This document shows positions 44,121-54,100 of a stretch of 64,000 nt of DNA, one piece after another (within the stretch, counting starts at the first letter, position 1; each line of letters opens with the position of its first letter). Under the pieces are notes generated by a model. It was not told where the DNA came from. It saw only the letters and a list, made by a program, of their open reading frames with translations, and did not search any database. The DNA lies in NCBI RefSeq assembly GCF_017639205.1, contig NZ_CP071139.1, positions 8,307,501 to 8,371,500 of the forward strand, in the 5' to 3' direction. A program made the position numbers and the translations under genes. This stretch comes from Streptomyces nojiriensis (lineage in GTDB: Bacteria; Actinomycetota; Actinomycetes; Streptomycetales; Streptomycetaceae).

Positions 44121-46052
44121 TCACAAGGGCACGAGGGTGATCTCGGTGGCCTTGACGCTGCACCACACATCGGTGCCGTCGGCGATCGCCAGCTCGGCGG
44201 CCGCCTGCGGGGTGATCTCGGAGACGACGTCGGCGGCGGCCCGGGACGTGACGAGGACCCGGAGCCTGCTGCCCGCCGCCGTGATCTCACGGACGGTTCC
44301 GGGCCAGACGTTGCGCGGACTGCCGGACGGCTGCTCGCGATGCAGCGAGACGGCCTCGGGCGCGACGATGGCCAGGGCCTCGGAGCCCTCCGCCACGGGT
44401 TCCGCCACCACGACGGACCCGCCGGCGGCCAGCTTGAGCCCGTCCACCGTGGTCGTTCCCGGCCACGCGTTGCGGCCGAGCATCCGCGCGACCCATGGGG
44501 AGCGCGGATTGCGCGTGACCTCGGCGGGCGGTGCGTCCTGGAGGGCCCGGCCGTGGGCCAGTACGAGGACCCGGTCGGCCAGGGAGACGGCTTCGACGGG
44601 GTCGTGGGTGACGATGAGGCAGACCCCGCCGAAGCCGGCGAGGTGGGTGCGCAGGGTGTGCCGTACCCGGGCCCGGGTGGTCTGGTCGAGTGCGGCCAGC
44701 GGTTCGTCCAGGAGCAGCAGGCGGGGCTGGGCGGCCAGCGCCCGGGCCAGCGCCACCCGTTGGGCTTGGCCGCCGGACAGCTGCGCGGGCCTGCGGTCGG
44801 CGAGATGGCCGACACCGAGCCGGTCGAGCCACAGGCGCGCCCGGGAGCGGGCCTCGGCGCGGCCGGTGCCCTGCGCGCGCAGCCCGTAGGCGGTGTTGCC
44901 GAGCGCGGTGAGGTGCGGGAACAGCGCGCCGTCCTGGGGGACCCACGCCACGCCCCGCCGGTGCGGGGGCAGGGTGGTCACGTCGTCGTCGCCGAGCCGC
45001 AGTGCGGCGTGGGCGCGCGGGGTGAGGCCGAGCAGGGCGCGCAGCAGGGTGGTCTTGCCGGCGCCGTTCTCGCCGACCACGGCGATGGTGGTGCCGGGTT
45101 CAGCGTCGAGGGTGAGCTCGTTGAAGCCCGTGACCTCGGCGTGCAGGGACCAGCGGCCGGCGGGCGCGGATGGGGCGAGTGCGTCCGCGTCCGGCTCGGG
45201 GGCCCGGGCGACCGGGTCCTCGCCGGGAGTCGGATGAGGGGCGTCGCGTACCGCGTGGCCGGAGGTCCAGCGGCCGCGCAGGGCGACCAGTACCGCCATC
45301 GCCACGACGAGCAGGAGCAGGGACAGCGAGGTCGCGGCCTCGGGGTCGTCCTGGAGCAGCAGGTACACCTGGAGGGGGAGGGTCTGGGTGACGCCGGGCA
45401 GGTTTCCGGCGAAGGTGATCGTGGCCCCGAACTCGCCGAGCGCCCGCGCCCAGGTGAGGGCTGCTCCGGCGATCAGGCCGGGGGCCACCATCGGCAGGGT
45501 GACGGTGAAGAAGACCCGCAGCGGGGTGGCACCGAGGGAGGCCGCCGTCTCCTCGTAGCCCGGCCGCAGTCCGCCCAGCGCCCCTTCGAGGCTGATGACG
45601 AGGAACGGCATCGCCACGAAGGTGGCCGCCACGACGGCTCCCGAGGTGTGGAAGGGCAGGGTGATCCCGAAGGCGTCGTCGAGGAAAGGGCCCAGCAGAC
45701 CGCGCCGGCCGAAGCCGAGCAGCAGCGCGACACCGCCCACCGTCGGGGGCAGCACCATCGGCAGCAGCACCAGGGACCGTACGACGGTCTTCCCGCGGAA
45801 GTCGACCCGGGCCAGCAGCCAGGCCATGGGTACGCCCAGGACCAGGCTGAGGCCCAGCGCCCAGAACGAGACGACGAGGGAAAGCCGCAGGGCCTCCAGG
45901 GAGCCGGGCGTGGTCAGGTGCTCGCCGAGTTCGCTCCACCGGGTGCGGACGAGGATTCCGACCAGCGGGAGCATCAGGAACGCGATCGCGAGGAGCGCGG
46001 GCAGGGCCAGGAGGAGCGGCGGGCGGGGCCCGGCGGTGCGGCGGGCGGTCAC
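44121..46052 (-). CDS. modBC: Molybdate ABC transporter, fused permease and ATP-binding protein
   Basis: 643 residues from the GTG at 46052, overlapping the modA stop (GTGA). Residues 1-270 are ModB: five to six helices and the EAA loop (YEETAASLGATPLRVFFTVT, then LGEFGATITFAGN). After a Pro/Glu linker (HPTPGEDPVARAPEPDAD) comes ModC from about 290: Walker A GENGAGKTTLLRAL, signature LSGGQAQRVALARAL, Walker B LLLLDEPLAALD and switch VTHDP. A TOBE/Mop-like tail at 575-643 (RNVWPGTVREITAAG, VWCSVKATEITLVPL) would sense molybdate. In most bacteria modB and modC are separate genes; fusion fixes 1:1 stoichiometry. Confidence 0.93.
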   Translation of the reverse strand: MTARRTAGPRPPLLLALPALLAIAFLMLPLVGILVRTRWSELGEHLTTPGSLEALRLSLVVSFWALGLSLVLGVPMAWLLARVDFRGKTVVRSLVLLPMVLPPTVGGVALLLGFGRRGLLGPFLDDAFGITLPFHTSGAVVAATFVAMPFLVISLEGALGGLRPGYEETAASLGATPLRVFFTVTLPMVAPGLIAGAALTWARALGEFGATITFAGNLPGVTQTLPLQVYLLLQDDPEAATSLSLLLLVVAMAVLVALRGRWTSGHAVRDAPHPTPGEDPVARAPEPDADALAPSAPAGRWSLHAEVTGFNELTLDAEPGTTIAVVGENGAGKTTLLRALLGLTPRAHAALRLGDDDVTTLPPHRRGVAWVPQDGALFPHLTALGNTAYGLRAQGTGRAEARSRARLWLDRLGVGHLADRRPAQLSGGQAQRVALARALAAQPRLLLLDEPLAALDQTTRARVRHTLRTHLAGFGGVCLIVTHDPVEAVSLADRVLVLAHGRALQDAPPAEVTRNPRSPWVARMLGRNAWPGTTTVDGLKLAAGGSVVVAEPVAEGSEALAIVAPEAVSLHREQPSGSPRNVWPGTVREITAAGSRLRVLVTSRAAADVVSEITPQAAAELAIADGTDVWCSVKATEITLVPL

Positions 46053-46867
46053 GGCTTCTGGAAGCCCGCCTCCTGGAGGATCTTCTGGGCCTCCGGCGAG
46101 GACAGCCACCGGACGTAGGCGGCCGCGGCGGCGGCGTTCTTGGTGGCCTTCAGCGTGGCGGCCGGGTAGGAGGCGACGGCGTTCTGGTCGGGCGGGATGC
46201 CGACCGCCCCGACCTTCCCCTTGGCGGCGGTCGTGTCCGTCTTGTAGACGAGGCCGGCGTCCGCCTCGCCCAGCTCCACCTTGGAGAGCACGGCCCGTAC
46301 GTTCGGCTCCAGCGAGACCGGCTTGACGGTGATGCCCTGCTTGTCGATGATCTCCTGGCTGTAGCGCCCGGCGGGCACCTCCGGAGCGGCCAGGACGACC
46401 TTCAGGTCGGGGTCGGACAGGTCCTTCAGGGAGTCGATCTTGTGGGGGTTGCCCGGAGCGGTCGCGATCACGAGCTCGTTCTTCGCGATCACGGTCGGGG
46501 TCCCGGTCTCCGCCTTGAGGCCGTCCATCGTCTTGGTGTCCGCGGTGACCAGGGCATCGGCCGGGGCCCCCTGTCTGACCTGTGCGGCCAGTTCCTGCGA
46601 TCCGGCGAAGGAGAAGGCGACCTTCGTGCCCGGGTGCTCCTTCTCGTACTGCGCCCCCATGGTCTTGAACACGTCGGTGAGGGAGGCGGCGGCGAGCACG
46701 GTCAGGTTCGCGGGCGGTACGGAGCCCGATGCGGAGGCGGTCGGTGCGGCGGCCGCGGAGACGGCGGTGCCGCCACCGCCGCAGGCGGCCAGGACGGGAA
46801 CGAGGAGGGCGCCGCCGAGGAGGCCGACGACCGCCCGGCGCTGTCGGACGTACTGGAGGAAGCGCAT
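46049..46867 (-). CDS. modA: Molybdate ABC transporter substrate-binding lipoprotein
   Basis: 272 residues from the ATG at 46867. Lipobox VPVLAACGGGG near residue 28. The mature part has the ModA signature LTVLAAASLTDVFKTMGAQYE, FSFAGSQELAAQVRQGAPAD, NELVIATAP, ADAGLVYKTD and a C-terminal YVRWLSSPEAQKILQEAGF. The ligand-contacting Ser in AAASLTD and SFAGSQE, and Ala/Tyr near LVYKTD, are in place, so it should bind molybdate or tungstate outside the membrane. It is the first gene of the mod operon; the divergent mop gene lies 364 bases away. Confidence 0.95.
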   Translation of the reverse strand: MRFLQYVRQRRAVVGLLGGALLVPVLAACGGGGTAVSAAAAPTASASGSVPPANLTVLAAASLTDVFKTMGAQYEKEHPGTKVAFSFAGSQELAAQVRQGAPADALVTADTKTMDGLKAETGTPTVIAKNELVIATAPGNPHKIDSLKDLSDPDLKVVLAAPEVPAGRYSQEIIDKQGITVKPVSLEPNVRAVLSKVELGEADAGLVYKTDTTAAKGKVGAVGIPPDQNAVASYPAATLKATKNAAAAAAYVRWLSSPEAQKILQEAGFQKP

Positions 46868-46895
46868 GGCGGGATGTGTTCTCCTGTCCGGTCAC

Positions 46896-46928
46896 CCGTA
46901 TTTCGCGCACGCACGGTACGAGATACGG
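46896..46928. promoter_or_regulatory. Inverted repeat upstream of modA
   Basis: CCGTATTTCG (46896-46905) and CGAGATACGG (46919-46928) match as inverted repeats at 9 of 10 positions with a 13-base spacer. They begin 29 bases upstream of the modA start. This is a candidate operator for a molybdate-responsive regulator, but it does not clearly match the Escherichia coli ModE consensus. The remaining bases to 47231 form the divergent modA/mop promoter region; another short inverted repeat CATTCG-N5-CGAATG lies at 47109-47125. Confidence 0.4.
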
Positions 46929-47231
46929 AAACGGTGCTGCATTTGCTGCCAATGGAGCCTCGGAAGACCGGCATCTGCCATTCGCCGCTCCTCGCCCGAT
47001 GGGGCGCCGATTCCGCCAACCGGGTCAAAAATCCCAGTTCAGACGAGCGGAGAGCCCGGAAAACAAGAGGACCTCGGGCCTTTCCGGAATACGCCAGGAG
47101 GTCGCGTCCATTCGGTTGGCGAATGAGATGGGGGCGCTCCGGGCACCGTGCTTCATCGGGTACGTTCGGCCATGACGCAGGTCACAGAAGTGCTTGCGAT
47201 TTCGTTTCCGACCATGTGAGGCGTGTTTTCC

Positions 47232-47438
47232 ATGAGCCTGTCCATCCGCAACCAGATCGCCGGCACCGTCACGGACGTCGCGACCGGTGGCGCCATGGGC
47301 TCGGTGAAGGTCTCCGTCGAGGGCGGCGAGCTGACCGCCGCGATCACCAAGGACGCCGTCGAGGCCCTCGGCCTGGCCTCCGGTACCTCCGTCGTCGCCC
47401 TGATCAAGTCGACCGAGATCTCCCTCGCCGCCGCCTGA
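47232..47438 (+). CDS. mop: Mop/molybdopterin-binding (TOBE) protein
   Basis: 68 residues, the classical molbindin length, from the ATG at 47232 (GAGG ten bases upstream; a GTG at 47223 would add three residues). SIRNQIAGTVTDVATGGAMG, VKVSVEGGELTAAITKDAVE, ALGLASGTSVVALIKSTEIS is the typical single TOBE repeat that binds molybdate as a hexamer. It is divergent from modABC and upstream of moeA, and would store or buffer molybdate in the cytoplasm. A terminator follows. Confidence 0.95.
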   Translation: MSLSIRNQIAGTVTDVATGGAMGSVKVSVEGGELTAAITKDAVEALGLASGTSVVALIKSTEISLAAA

Positions 47439-47453
47439 TCCCCCCCGCATCCT

Positions 47454-47492
47454 CCTGAGGGCCGCGCACCGCACCGGTGCCCGGCCCTCGGG
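47454..47492. terminator. Terminator after mop
   Basis: An 11-bp stem (47454-47464 with 47482-47492; GAGGGCCG core, one G-T pair) with a 17-base loop, 16 bases after the mop stop. Confidence 0.5.
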
Positions 47493-47600
47493 CGTGCATG
47501 CGGGCTTCACAGCCGCACGGCGCGGGAGGTGAGCGGATCGGAGCGCAACCGCAACCCTCCCGGGGGGACCCGGAAACGCCCCTGGCCGACAGTCGTCTCC

Positions 47601-48845
47601 ATGCCTCCGACGACCGCGCCCGCACCCGCACCCGCCCCCGATCACGTATCCGCTTCCGCCTCCGCGCCCCGGGTCCCGGCACGGCCACCGGTGGTCTCCT
47701 GGGCGCGGGCCCGGGTCCTGGCCCACGGCGCGGCGCGCCCGCTGCCCGCCCGTACGGTTCCCCTGCGTGACGCCGCCGGACTCACCCTGGCCGACGCCCT
47801 GCCCACCCTGCGGCCGCTCCCCGGCTTCGACACGGCCGCGATGGACGGATACGCGGTGTCCGGCACCGGCCCCTGGCGGGTACGGGCCGCCGTCCGCGCG
47901 GGCGCGCCCTGGGCGGGCGTGCTCGGCGCGGCGGAGTGCGTGGAGATCTCCACCGGGGCCGAGGTGCCGGCCGGGGCCATGGCCGTGCTGCCGCTGGAGT
48001 CGGCGGTGACCACGGACGACGGCCTGGTGTCCGGGCCCGTGCCGCCGCCGGGCCGGCACGTACGGCGCACGGGCGAGGACGCCCCCGCGGGCCGCCGGCT
48101 CGCTCCCGCCGGTACCGGGATCGGTCCGGCGCTGCTCGGACTCGCCGCCTCCTGCGGCCACGACACCCTGCCGGTACGGCCGCGCCCCCGGGTCGGCGTA
48201 CTGGTCACCGGGGACGAGCTGGACCACGCGGGTGTTCCGGGCCCCGGCCGGGTGCGCGACGCCCTCGGGCCGCTGCTCCCGGCTCTGGTCGCCGAACTGG
48301 GCGGCGAGACCGAAGAAGTGCGGTACGTCCCCGATCGGCCGCACGGACGGCTGGCCGGGGCCGTACGCGCGGTGCGGGGCGCCGACGTCGTCGTGGTCAC
48401 CGGCTCCACCTCCGTCGGCGCCACCGACCAGCTGCGCCGGCTGCTGGCCGACGCCGGGGCGCGGATGCTCGTCGACACGGTCGCCTGCCGGCCCGGCCAC
48501 CCCATGCTGCTCGCCGAACTGGCCCCGGACCGCTGGGTGGTGGGGCTGCCGGGCAACCCGTACGCCGCCCTGGTCGCCGCCCGTACCCTGCTCGGGCCCC
48601 TGATCGCGGGCCTGTCCGGACGCGCCCTCGGTCCCCTGCCGCACGTACCGGTGCACGGGCGGGCGCGGCCCGCCCCCGGACTGACCCGGCTGGTGCCCGT
48701 CGCCTGGGACGGCCCGCGGGCCACGATCGCCGACGGGCACCGCGCCGCCTTCCTCCAGGGGGCCGCCGTGGGTGACGCGCTCGCCGCGATCCCCCCGGAC
48801 TGGACCGACGGCGCTCCGGCGCCGCTGGTCCTGACAGCCGGCTGA
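47601..48845 (+). CDS. moeA: Molybdopterin molybdenumtransferase
   Basis: 414 residues from the ATG at 47601, which lacks a clear ribosome site; an in-frame GTG at 47529 abutting GGGAG is the alternative. MoeA inserts molybdate into adenylylated molybdopterin. The core shows RTVPLRDAAGLTLADAL, LPGFDTAAMDGYAV near residue 75, IFTGAxxP-equivalent STGAEVPAGAMAVLPLE, RRTGEDAPAG, PRVGVLVTGDEL near 195, VVTGSTSVGATDQLRRLL (MoCF-binding; the usual GGxSxGxxD is TGSTSVGATD) and VVGLPGNPYAALVA. The second-site variation could weaken binding. Placed next to mop/mod and the molybdoenzyme, it completes a molybdenum-use cluster. Confidence 0.88.
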   Translation: MPPTTAPAPAPAPDHVSASASAPRVPARPPVVSWARARVLAHGAARPLPARTVPLRDAAGLTLADALPTLRPLPGFDTAAMDGYAVSGTGPWRVRAAVRAGAPWAGVLGAAECVEISTGAEVPAGAMAVLPLESAVTTDDGLVSGPVPPPGRHVRRTGEDAPAGRRLAPAGTGIGPALLGLAASCGHDTLPVRPRPRVGVLVTGDELDHAGVPGPGRVRDALGPLLPALVAELGGETEEVRYVPDRPHGRLAGAVRAVRGADVVVVTGSTSVGATDQLRRLLADAGARMLVDTVACRPGHPMLLAELAPDRWVVGLPGNPYAALVAARTLLGPLIAGLSGRALGPLPHVPVHGRARPAPGLTRLVPVAWDGPRATIADGHRAAFLQGAAVGDALAAIPPDWTDGAPAPLVLTAG

Positions 48846-48864
48846 CGGCCCGGCCGGCGGTTCG

Positions 48865-49569
48865 TCAGACGAGGTCCAGCAGCCGCTTGTACGAGCCGCC
48901 GAAACCGCGGAGCCCGTCGACCAGGTGGATCTCCAGGACCCAATGGGCCTGCCACCCTCCCTCGACGGTCCGGCGCAGCGGACGGTCGTTCTCCGGGCAG
49001 ATGTACGCGTCCGGCCGCGCGTCCCATGCGCCCGCCGAGGGGTCCGCCCCGACCAGGTGACCACAGTGCCATCCGGCCACCGTCCAGCCCGCCGCGGCGG
49101 CGAGCGCCCGGAGCTCGGCGTGCAGCCGCCCGCCCGTGAGGCGCGCGTCGGCGAGCAGGGCCTCGCGGCAGGCGGCGAACACCTTCGGCAGGTCCAGGGC
49201 GAGCCGCTGCCTGTCGGGGTCCTCGCCGACGACGAGGGTCGAGGCGAATCCGGCCTCGGACACCGCGAGCACCGAACCGAGTTCGGCGACGACGACGTCG
49301 TCCTCGCCGATCACCCGGTCCGGTGTCTCCGGACCGTACGGGAGCAGGGTGTGCGGGCCCGAGCGCACGATCGGCCCGGGCAGGCGCGCGGACGTGCCGA
49401 ACAGTTCCCTCGCCAGGTCCCCGATCCGGTCGCCCACCTCGCGTTCACTGCGGCCCGGTGCCACCAGGCCACGGGCCGCGGCTGCGGCGAAGAGGGCCTC
49501 GGCCATGCGCTGGGCCTCCACCAGCCCCAGGGCGCGCAGTCGTTCGTCCATCCGGTCGGGTACCGACAT
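48865..49569 (-). CDS. M24 (methionine aminopeptidase/Xaa-Pro) family peptidase-like protein
   Basis: 234 residues from the ATG at 49569. The creatinase/aminopeptidase fold is recognisable: LVEAQRMAEALFAAAAARGL, SEREVGDRIGDLARELFG, the strand DDVVVAELGSVLAVSEAGFASTLVVG, WHCGHLVGADP with the His, and a late LEIHLVDGLRGFGG. The metal-ligand Asp positions of true M24 enzymes appear as Glu/Ser (VAELGSVL; EAGFAST), and the last Glu motif is not clear, so catalytic metal binding is doubtful. It may act on a different substrate or be non-enzymatic. It converges with moeA. Confidence 0.75.
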   Translation of the reverse strand: MSVPDRMDERLRALGLVEAQRMAEALFAAAAARGLVAPGRSEREVGDRIGDLARELFGTSARLPGPIVRSGPHTLLPYGPETPDRVIGEDDVVVAELGSVLAVSEAGFASTLVVGEDPDRQRLALDLPKVFAACREALLADARLTGGRLHAELRALAAAAGWTVAGWHCGHLVGADPSAGAWDARPDAYICPENDRPLRRTVEGGWQAHWVLEIHLVDGLRGFGGSYKRLLDLV

Positions 49570-49597
49570 CGCGTTCTTCCTCTTCTTCCGCTTCGTC

Positions 49598-50260
49598 CTA
49601 CGGGGTCGCGCGCACGATCACGAGCGATCCCTCATAGGTCGGCCGACTGCGCAGGTGGCCGAATTCCTCGTCCCAGGCCCCGGACTCCAGGTCCGCGCGG
49701 AGGGTCCGGTCGAAATGCTCGCGGACCCGGTCGTCGACGAAGCTCCAGGCCGAGCACGCCTGCCGGGCGGCCGGGTCGAGCAGTGTCTCCGGGCGCCCGT
49801 AGTAGGCCTCGTTGAATCCGCCGGTGCAGTCCAGGGGGATGGGCACGGTCCGGACCGTGCCGGAGCCGCCGAGGGCCGAGGCCAGCTCCTCGACGGTCGG
49901 GTGGCGCAGGGCCTCGGTGTCGAGGACCTCGGGCGCGTACCGGTACAGCCAGAAGTCCCGGACCAGGTCGGGGTCGCAGGTCAGGATGACCACCGGCCCC
50001 CGGGTCACGCGCCGCATCTCGCGCAGCCCGGCCCGTACGTCGGGCCACTGGCGGACGCCGAACAGGGTCATCGCCGCGTCGAACTCGCCGTCGGCGAAGG
50101 GCAGGTCCTCGGCGACGGCGCCGACGTCGAGAACGGTCCGGGAGTCGCCGAGGGCCTCGGCGATGAACCGGGCGATGCGCTCGTCCGGGCGGCGGTGGGG
50201 GGAGTGGCCGGCGGAGAGGGAGCCGATGGCTCCGCCCCCGTACGGGGTGCGTGTGGTCAT
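49598..50260 (-). CDS. Class I methyltransferase-like protein with SAM motif deleted
   Basis: 220 residues from the ATG at 50260. It matches the UbiE/Methyltransf_11 type: DERIARFIAEALGDSRTVLD, then directly VAEDLPFADGEFDAAMTLFG, VRQWPDVRAGLREMRRVTRG and a PTVEELASALGGSGTVRTVP tail typical of the family. In intact relatives some 35-40 residues carrying GAGAGSYEP (motif I) and the acidic ribose-binding strand lie between DVGA and VAEDLPF. Here the two halves are joined in frame at VGA-VAED (near 50115-50125), so SAM binding should be lost. It may be a recent in-frame deletion or a repurposed protein. Confidence 0.85.
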   Translation of the reverse strand: MTTRTPYGGGAIGSLSAGHSPHRRPDERIARFIAEALGDSRTVLDVGAVAEDLPFADGEFDAAMTLFGVRQWPDVRAGLREMRRVTRGPVVILTCDPDLVRDFWLYRYAPEVLDTEALRHPTVEELASALGGSGTVRTVPIPLDCTGGFNEAYYGRPETLLDPAARQACSAWSFVDDRVREHFDRTLRADLESGAWDEEFGHLRSRPTYEGSLVIVRATP

Positions 50261-50348
50261 ACGGTGTTGCCTCGCCTTGTGAGCAGGAACGGGGGAGGGG
50301 CCCGCACGCGGGTGGTTGTGCCATCGGGCGCGGGTGTTCGTGGGGGTC

Positions 50349-51020
50349 CTAGGACCAGAGCCGGAAGCGTTCCCAGGCGTCCCCGGCCCGTTCGTAGCGC
50401 AGCCGGGTGTGCACGCGGCTGCGGGCCGCCTGCCAGAACTCGACCTCGGTCGGGGCGAGGGTGTAGAGGGTCCAGCCGGAGTCGACGAGCGAGGGCTCCT
50501 GCCGGATCAGCGCCAGGGCCTTCTCCAGGGCCTGGTCGCGTTCCGCCGGGTCCGCCAGGTACTGGCTCTGGCGGGCCAGCAGCGATTCGGCGCGCGCCGA
50601 GTCCGACCGGCCCAGGAAGTCGGTCGCGTTGTCCTGGGCGGAGCCGGGCGTCACGGGCCCGCGCAGGCGGACCTGGCGGCCGTGCCCGGGCCAGTAGAAG
50701 GTGAGCGCGGCCCGCGGATGGACGGCCAGCTGGTGGCCCTTGGGGCTGAAACCGTGCCCGGCGAACTGCCATCCGGCGCCGTCCACGCCCTTGAGGATCA
50801 GCACGCGGGCATCCGGGTCGCCGGCCTCGTCGACGGTGGACAGCGTCATCGCGTGCGGGTCGCGCAGGCCGTCCGCCACGGCGTCGGAGAGCCAGGACAG
50901 GAAGAGCCGTACGGGATCGGCCGGAGCCCGCTCCGGTTCGAACTCCGGAAGGGGTCCCGCGAACACCTCGATGCCCCGCAGCCAGCCACGGACGGCGCTG
51001 CCGTGATCTCCCTCGCCCAT
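50349..51020 (-). CDS. Pyridoxamine 5'-phosphate oxidase family flavoprotein (PdxH-like)
   Basis: 223 residues from the ATG at 51020 (GGAGGAGG seven bases upstream). It has the PNPOx split-barrel pattern: DPHAMTLSTVDEAGDPDARV, LILKGVDGAGWQFAGHGFSP, KGHQLAVHPRAALTFYWPGH, RQVRLRGPVTP, TDFLGRSDSARAESLLARQS, and the C-terminal EVEFWQAARSRVHTRLRYER. The FMN/PLP-contact elements RVLILK, KGxQL and the EFWQxxxxRxHxR end are those of PdxH-type enzymes (oxidation of PNP/PMP to pyridoxal phosphate). The N-terminal extension and HxR end support PdxH-like function, but other ligands are possible. Confidence 0.88.
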   Translation of the reverse strand: MGEGDHGSAVRGWLRGIEVFAGPLPEFEPERAPADPVRLFLSWLSDAVADGLRDPHAMTLSTVDEAGDPDARVLILKGVDGAGWQFAGHGFSPKGHQLAVHPRAALTFYWPGHGRQVRLRGPVTPGSAQDNATDFLGRSDSARAESLLARQSQYLADPAERDQALEKALALIRQEPSLVDSGWTLYTLAPTEVEFWQAARSRVHTRLRYERAGDAWERFRLWS

Positions 51021-51182
51021 CAGATGTCCTCCTCCGCCTGCAACCTTCCGACACCATCCTGCATCTGCGGCCGATATTCGACAATCACATGGCAAATGCT
51101 TGTTGGAAGGCCCAAAATGCACTGCGTCTGAGCAGGCAATGTTGGAGGTGTCGACCAGGCGCATGCGTCCACGGGAGGGCGC

Positions 51183-54100
51183 TCAGTACACGTCGCGGCC
51201 GTACCGCTTGGCGGCCGAGAGCTGCTTCAGGTACGCGGCGGCCTCGTCCGCGTCGAGGCCGCCGTGCGTCATGGCTATCTCGCGCAGCGCCCGGTCCACG
51301 TCCTTGGCCATCCGGCTCGCGTCACCGCACACGTAGAAGTGGGCGCCGTCCTGGAGCCACGACCACAGCTGCGCGCCGTGCTCGCGCATGCGGTCCTGGA
51401 CGTAGACCTTGGTCCGCTGGTCCCGGGAGAAGGCCAGGTCGAGCCGGGTGAGCGTGCCGTGCCGGTGGAGTTCCGCCAGCTCCTCACGGTAGTAGAAGTC
51501 GCGGGCGCGGCGCTGTTCGCCGAAGAACAGCCAGTTCCCGCCCTGGTGGCCGAGCGCCCGGCGGTGTTCGAGGAAGGCCATGAACGGCGCGATGCCCGTC
51601 CCCGGGCCGACCATGACGGCCGGGGTGTCCGCGCCCGCGGGCGGGCGGAAGTGCGCCGAGCTCTGCACGAACAGCGGTACGGGCGTGCCCGGTTCGGCGT
51701 CCGCGAGGAAGGCGGAGGCGACGCCCTTGCGGTGCCTGCCGTCCGGCCCCTCGTAGCGCAGGACCGAGACGGTCAGGCTGACCGCGCGGGGGTCGACGAG
51801 CGGGCTGGAGGAGATCGAGTAGAGGCGAGGCCCCAGGCGCCGCAGGCGCTCGGCCCACTCCTGGGCGCCGATCCGGACCGGGAACTCGGCCAGGACGTCG
51901 ACGGGCTGGCGCCCCCAGGTCCACCGGGCGAGGCCGTCCTTGTTGTCGGGGCGGGTCAGCTGCTTGAGCGTGCGGTCGCCGGTGTGTTCGGTGATGAAGC
52001 GCAGCAGGTCGGGTGTGAGCCGGGTGATGTCCAGGTGCCGGTGGAGGGCCTCGGCGAACGGCATGGGGTCGCGGCCGGGCACCACGACCTCCGCGTCCGG
52101 GGAGAGGCCGGTGGCGGCCAGCCATTCCGTCACCAGTCCGGGGCAGTTGACCGGCTGGATCCCGAGGGCGTCGCCGGCCTCGTAGGCCGGGCCGTCCTCG
52201 CCCAGGTCGAAGGTGAACCGGCGGACCTCCTTGGTGGCTCCGGGCAGGCTGAGCAGCCGGTTGCCGGACAGACGGGCGGTGTGGGGGGAGTTGCGGTCCG
52301 CCGCGGGCCGGGGCTTCCGCGCGGGCTCCGGGGCCGGGGCGGCCGAGAGGGCCTCGCGCAGCTGCTCCAGCCACCGTCCCGCGGGCTCCTCGTAGTCGGG
52401 CTCGCAGTCCACGCGGGGCAGGAGGCGCCGGCCCCCGAGCTCTTCGAGGCGCTGGTCGAGCCGGCGGCCGTGGCCGCAGAAGGCGTCGTAGGTGGAGTCG
52501 CCGAGGGCGAGCACCGCGTACCGGACGTCCTGGAGGCGGGGCGCGTCGGCGGCGGTGAGCGACTCCCAGAACGCGGCTCCGTTGTCCGGCGCGTCGCCGT
52601 CGCCGAAGGTGCTGGTGACGACCAGCAGATCGGTGCCGGGTGTCAGCGCGGAGGCGGTACGGTCCGCCATGCTGTGCACGCCCGTCGGGAAGCCGCTCCC
52701 GGCCAGTGCCGCGCCGACGGTGGCCGCGAGGTCCTCGGCGTTGCCGGTCTGCGAGGCCCACAGGACTGTGGTCTGCCGGACCGGGCGGTCCGGGGCGGCG
52801 GGAGCGGTGGCCGGAGCGGCCGGGGGAGCGGCGGCCAGGGCGGCCGCCGTACGCGAGTACGTGCCGGCGAGGACACCGTCGACCCAGAGCGCGTGCCCGG
52901 CCTCGAAGGGGGCGCCGGCGGGAAGCGAGGGAACGCCCGGGCCGGGCGGGGCGGAGGCGAGCCCGGCGAGGAAACCGGCGAGGTACTGGCGCTCCCCGTC
53001 CGAGAGGGCGGGCGGGGTCCGGTCCTCCAGCCCGAACAAGGAGGCGAGGGCGGCCGTCGCGGCGGCGGCCGCCACGGGAGGGGCCAGCGTGGCGGTGGCG
53101 GTGGCGGCTCCGGCCCCGGCTCGGGCAGCCCCGGAATCCGCGCCCGTACCGGCCGGCAGGGCTGCCACGGGGACCGGGGCCCGGGTCTTGGCCAAGGTCA
53201 CCGCGCACATCTTGAACCCGGGCTGGAAGGAGAGCGGGTCGACGGCGTCGTCGGTGACGGCGTTGACGCTGAGGTACTCGCCGAACAGGTCGTTCCAGTG
53301 GAAGGGGGCGAAGCAGTTCCCGGGCCGGACCCGGTCGGTGACGACGGCGGGCAGCACGGCCCGCCCGCGCCGGGAGGCCACCTCCACCCCGTCGCCCTCC
53401 GCGATGCCGAGCGCGGCCGCGTCCTGCGGGTGGATCTCCACGAACGGTGCGGGGTTGAGCCTGCCCAGCTTGGCGACCTTGCCGGTCTTGGTCAGGGTGT
53501 GCCACTGGTGCTGCAGACGCCCCGTGTTGAGCACGAACGGGTAGTCGTCGTCGGGGAGTTCGCCGTCCGGCAGGTGGGGGCGGGCGAAGAAGACGGCCCG
53601 TCCCGTCGCCGTCGGGAAGAGCAGCCGGGGGCGGGTGCCGTCCGGGCGCTCGGCCAGGGTCTGGCTGACCCCGTCGTTGAGGTAGCGGACCGGGTTGCGG
53701 TCCGGCCCGCCCGGGGCGGCCGGCCACTGCACCGGGCCCGAGTGCAGCCGCTCGTACGTGACCCCGCGCAGGTCCCAGCCCGTCTTCGGGTTCCAGGCCT
53801 GCCGGAGCTCCTCGAACACCTCCTCGGCACAGGTGTACGTGAACGCCTCGGCGAAGCCCATCGCGCAGGCGACCCGGGCGATCAGCTGCCAGTCGGGCAG
53901 GGCCTCGCCGGGCGGGTCGGCGGCGCCCCGCACCAGGGTGAGGTTGCGCTCCGAGTTGATCATGACCCCGTCCGCCTCGGCCCACAGCGTCGCGGGCAGG
54001 GCGATGTCGGCGTAGGCATTGGTCTCGGTCTCCGCGAACACGTCCTGCGTGATGACGAGTTCGGCGGTCTCCAGGGCCTTGATCACGGTGCTGCGGTTGG

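Noticed and set aside
48841..48870. Short inverted repeat CTGACG...CGTCAG between moeA and the peptidase gene
   Set aside because: Only six base pairs; too weak to call a terminator.
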